Positions 40,320 through 41,647 of a stretch of DNA of 41,647 nucleotides are shown in pieces. The translations under genes were made by a program, and so were the position numbers. Every line of letters starts with the position of its first letter. Position 1 is the first letter of the stretch. The stretch is from NCBI GenBank assembly GCA_902806355.1, contig CADCWI010000012.1:1-41647 (forward strand), written 5' to 3'. A model generated the notes under the pieces. That model worked only from the letters and a program-made list of their open reading frames with translations, searched no databases and was not told the DNA's origin. Source of the DNA: an uncultured Thermomicrobiales bacterium (GTDB lineage: Bacteria; Chloroflexota; Chloroflexia; Thermomicrobiales; UBA6265).

Positions 40320-41647
40320 ATGCAACAGCGCTTTGCGAGATCGATCACCGCACGTATCGCCATCATCTTCCTGATCGTCGGATCGCTCGTGTCATCGACC
40401 GCGGCCGCGCAAGGCGACGCGACGCCTCTTCCTTCCGGGACGCCAACCGGGGGCGCAACACCAGTCGGTGGGGCCACGCCGGTTGCCGATGGCGGCGCAT
40501 CCGGTCCCGTCGATCTCGATGTGCTGTTCATCGGAGCACACCCGGACGATGAAGCGGGTGGCCTCTCGACGTACGGTCAGTGGAACGAAGCCAACGATGC
40601 CCAGGTTGGCGTCATCACGGTGACCCGCGGTGAAGGCGGCGGTAACGCCGTCGGTACCGAAGAGGGTCCGGCGCTCGGCCTGTTGCGGGAGGACGAAGAA
40701 CGGCGGGCGGTGGGACTCGCCGGGGTGGAGCACATCTACAACCTGGACAAGGTCGACTTCTACTACACCGTCAGCGCGCCGTTGACCGAAGCGACGTGGG
40801 GATACGACGACACGCTGGAGCGGGTCGTCAGGGTCATCCGGACGACCAGGCCGGAAGTGATCACCACGATGAATCCCTCGCCGACGCCTGGTAACCACGG
40901 GCATCATCAACTGGCCGCCCGGCTTGCGGTCGACGCATTCTATGCCGCCGCCGATGAAACGAGATTCCCTGACCAGCTTTCGAATGAAGGCCTGTCGACG
41001 TGGGATGTGGGCAAGATCGTTCGCAGTGGCGGTGCCGGGGAAGGCGAGCCCGGGCCGGATTGCGCGACAACCTATGTCCCAGCCGATCCGACCGATGTCG
41101 TCTATGGCGTCTGGGCCGGTAACACGTCACAGGCTAACGGTGGGCGGACGTGGGCGGATATCGAGCGCGAGGCGCAGCGCACGTACGCTTCCCAAGGTTG
41201 GGCAGCCTTCCCGGATGCGGAAACCGATCCCGCCGAGATCACGTGCGACTACTTCACGCTGATCGACAGCCGGGTTCCGCTTTCGACCAATCCGGAGAGC
41301 ACCACGGCGGTGCTCGAGAACGCCGTGGTGGAGATACCGCGAGGGTTGCCGCTCGGCTCGCAGCTCTACTTGACGACAGATTCCTTCGATGTCCAGGCGG
41401 GTGAGCCGTTCACCGTCACGTCGCACATGCAGATTCCCGGCGACGTGGACACGTCCGAAGCGTTCGTGACGCTGATCGCCCCGACCGGTTGGGAAGTGGT
41501 TGGAGCAGCGGAAGCGGAAGCCGCGGCGGCCGCTGGCGAAGAGGAAGCGACGCCGGTGGTGACGGCGACCGAGGATGGCGAACTGACGCAGGAGTTCACG
41601 ATCATCCCCGCCGCTGATGCCGAGGTCAACACGCGGTACACAATCGG
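40320..41647 (+). CDS. Secreted LmbE/PIG-L-type deacetylase (partial)
   Basis: The frame is open from ATG 40320 to the window edge (442 codons), so the end is missing. A signal peptide covers residues 1-31 (ARIAIIFLIVGSLVSSTAAA), then a Gly/Thr/Pro-rich linker (residues 34-63, repeated GATPVGGATPV). The zinc motif AHPDDEAGG (His74, Asp77 region) and a later GNHGHHQLAAR are those of the GlcNAc-PI/LmbE deacetylase family. The part after about residue 340 looks like a beta-rich accessory domain. Placed 122 bases after the permeases; it may act on N-acetylated sugars taken up by the transporter, which is inference. Confidence 0.88.
   Translation, partial: MQQRFARSITARIAIIFLIVGSLVSSTAAAQGDATPLPSGTPTGGATPVGGATPVADGGASGPVDLDVLFIGAHPDDEAGGLSTYGQWNEANDAQVGVITVTRGEGGGNAVGTEEGPALGLLREDEERRAVGLAGVEHIYNLDKVDFYYTVSAPLTEATWGYDDTLERVVRVIRTTRPEVITTMNPSPTPGNHGHHQLAARLAVDAFYAAADETRFPDQLSNEGLSTWDVGKIVRSGGAGEGEPGPDCATTYVPADPTDVVYGVWAGNTSQANGGRTWADIEREAQRTYASQGWAAFPDAETDPAEITCDYFTLIDSRVPLSTNPESTTAVLENAVVEIPRGLPLGSQLYLTTDSFDVQAGEPFTVTSHMQIPGDVDTSEAFVTLIAPTGWEVVGAAEAEAAAAAGEEEATPVVTATEDGELTQEFTIIPAADAEVNTRYTI

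Noticed and set aside
1..41647. tRNA genes, rRNA, CRISPR arrays, insertion sequences and prophage genes
   Set aside because: No cloverleaf sequence, regularly spaced repeats, transposase or phage-like protein was visible on either strand.

Overview
The window is about 41.6 kb of gene-dense, high-GC bacterial chromosome. The gene set (an S10-spc-alpha ribosomal cluster, a de novo pyrimidine operon, NAD-dependent ligase, a Tat-exported sugar-binding protein with Ala/Thr/Pro-rich linkers, frequent GTG/TTG starts) fits a Chloroflexota bacterium of the Thermomicrobia type. That placement is an inference from gene content and protein style; a high-GC actinobacterium is the main alternative. I see no tRNA, rRNA, insertion sequence, prophage or CRISPR array.

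Region 1 (1-18650, + strand) is the ribosomal supercluster. It runs from the last 40 codons of tuf through rpsJ-rplC-rplD-rplW-rplB-rpsS-rplV-rpsC-rplP-rpmC-rpsQ, rplN-rplX-rplE-rpsZ-rpsH-rplF-rplR-rpsE-rpmD-rplO-secY-adk-map, rpmJ-rpsM-rpsK-rpoA-rplQ-truA and rplM-rpsI, and ends at a strong hairpin (18604-18646). infA and rpsD, often found here, are absent. Its most unusual property is that many spacers between r-protein genes contain strong inverted repeats, several capped by GNRA tetraloops (157-189, 556-591, 2380-2412, 6819-6841, 12235-12269, 13782-13803, 15103-15143). S5 carries a Gly/Arg/Gln-rich tail of about 40 residues.

Region 2 (18771-22903, - strand) is a convergent cluster read nth, histidine phosphatase, metallo-beta-lactamase-fold hydrolase, P1-family (DmpA/NylC-like) peptidase, then an unrecognised protein.

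Region 3 (23159-31985, + strand) is a pyrimidine operon: pyrC-carA-carB-pyrK-pyrD and, after a 493-base gene-free spacer, pyrE. It encodes carbamoyl-phosphate synthesis, dihydroorotase, the two-subunit class 1B dihydroorotate dehydrogenase and orotate phosphoribosyltransferase; pyrB, pyrR and pyrF are not here. A promoter at 22971-23000 starts a leader of about 150 nt with a PyrR-loop-like segment, an intrinsic terminator and a credible antiterminator pairing. The pyrD-pyrE spacer is itself rich in competing stem-loops.

Region 4 (32000-36863) holds ligA and a small coiled-coil-like protein on the - strand, and divergently a 742-residue fusion of a DnaQ-type exonuclease with the N-terminal half of UvrC (GIY-YIG, Fe-S cysteines, UVR motif). 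Together with nth this makes a DNA-repair flavour.

Region 5 (36904-41647, + strand) is a carbohydrate ABC importer (Tat-exported binding protein and two permeases, no ATPase) followed by a secreted LmbE/PIG-L-type deacetylase cut by the window edge.
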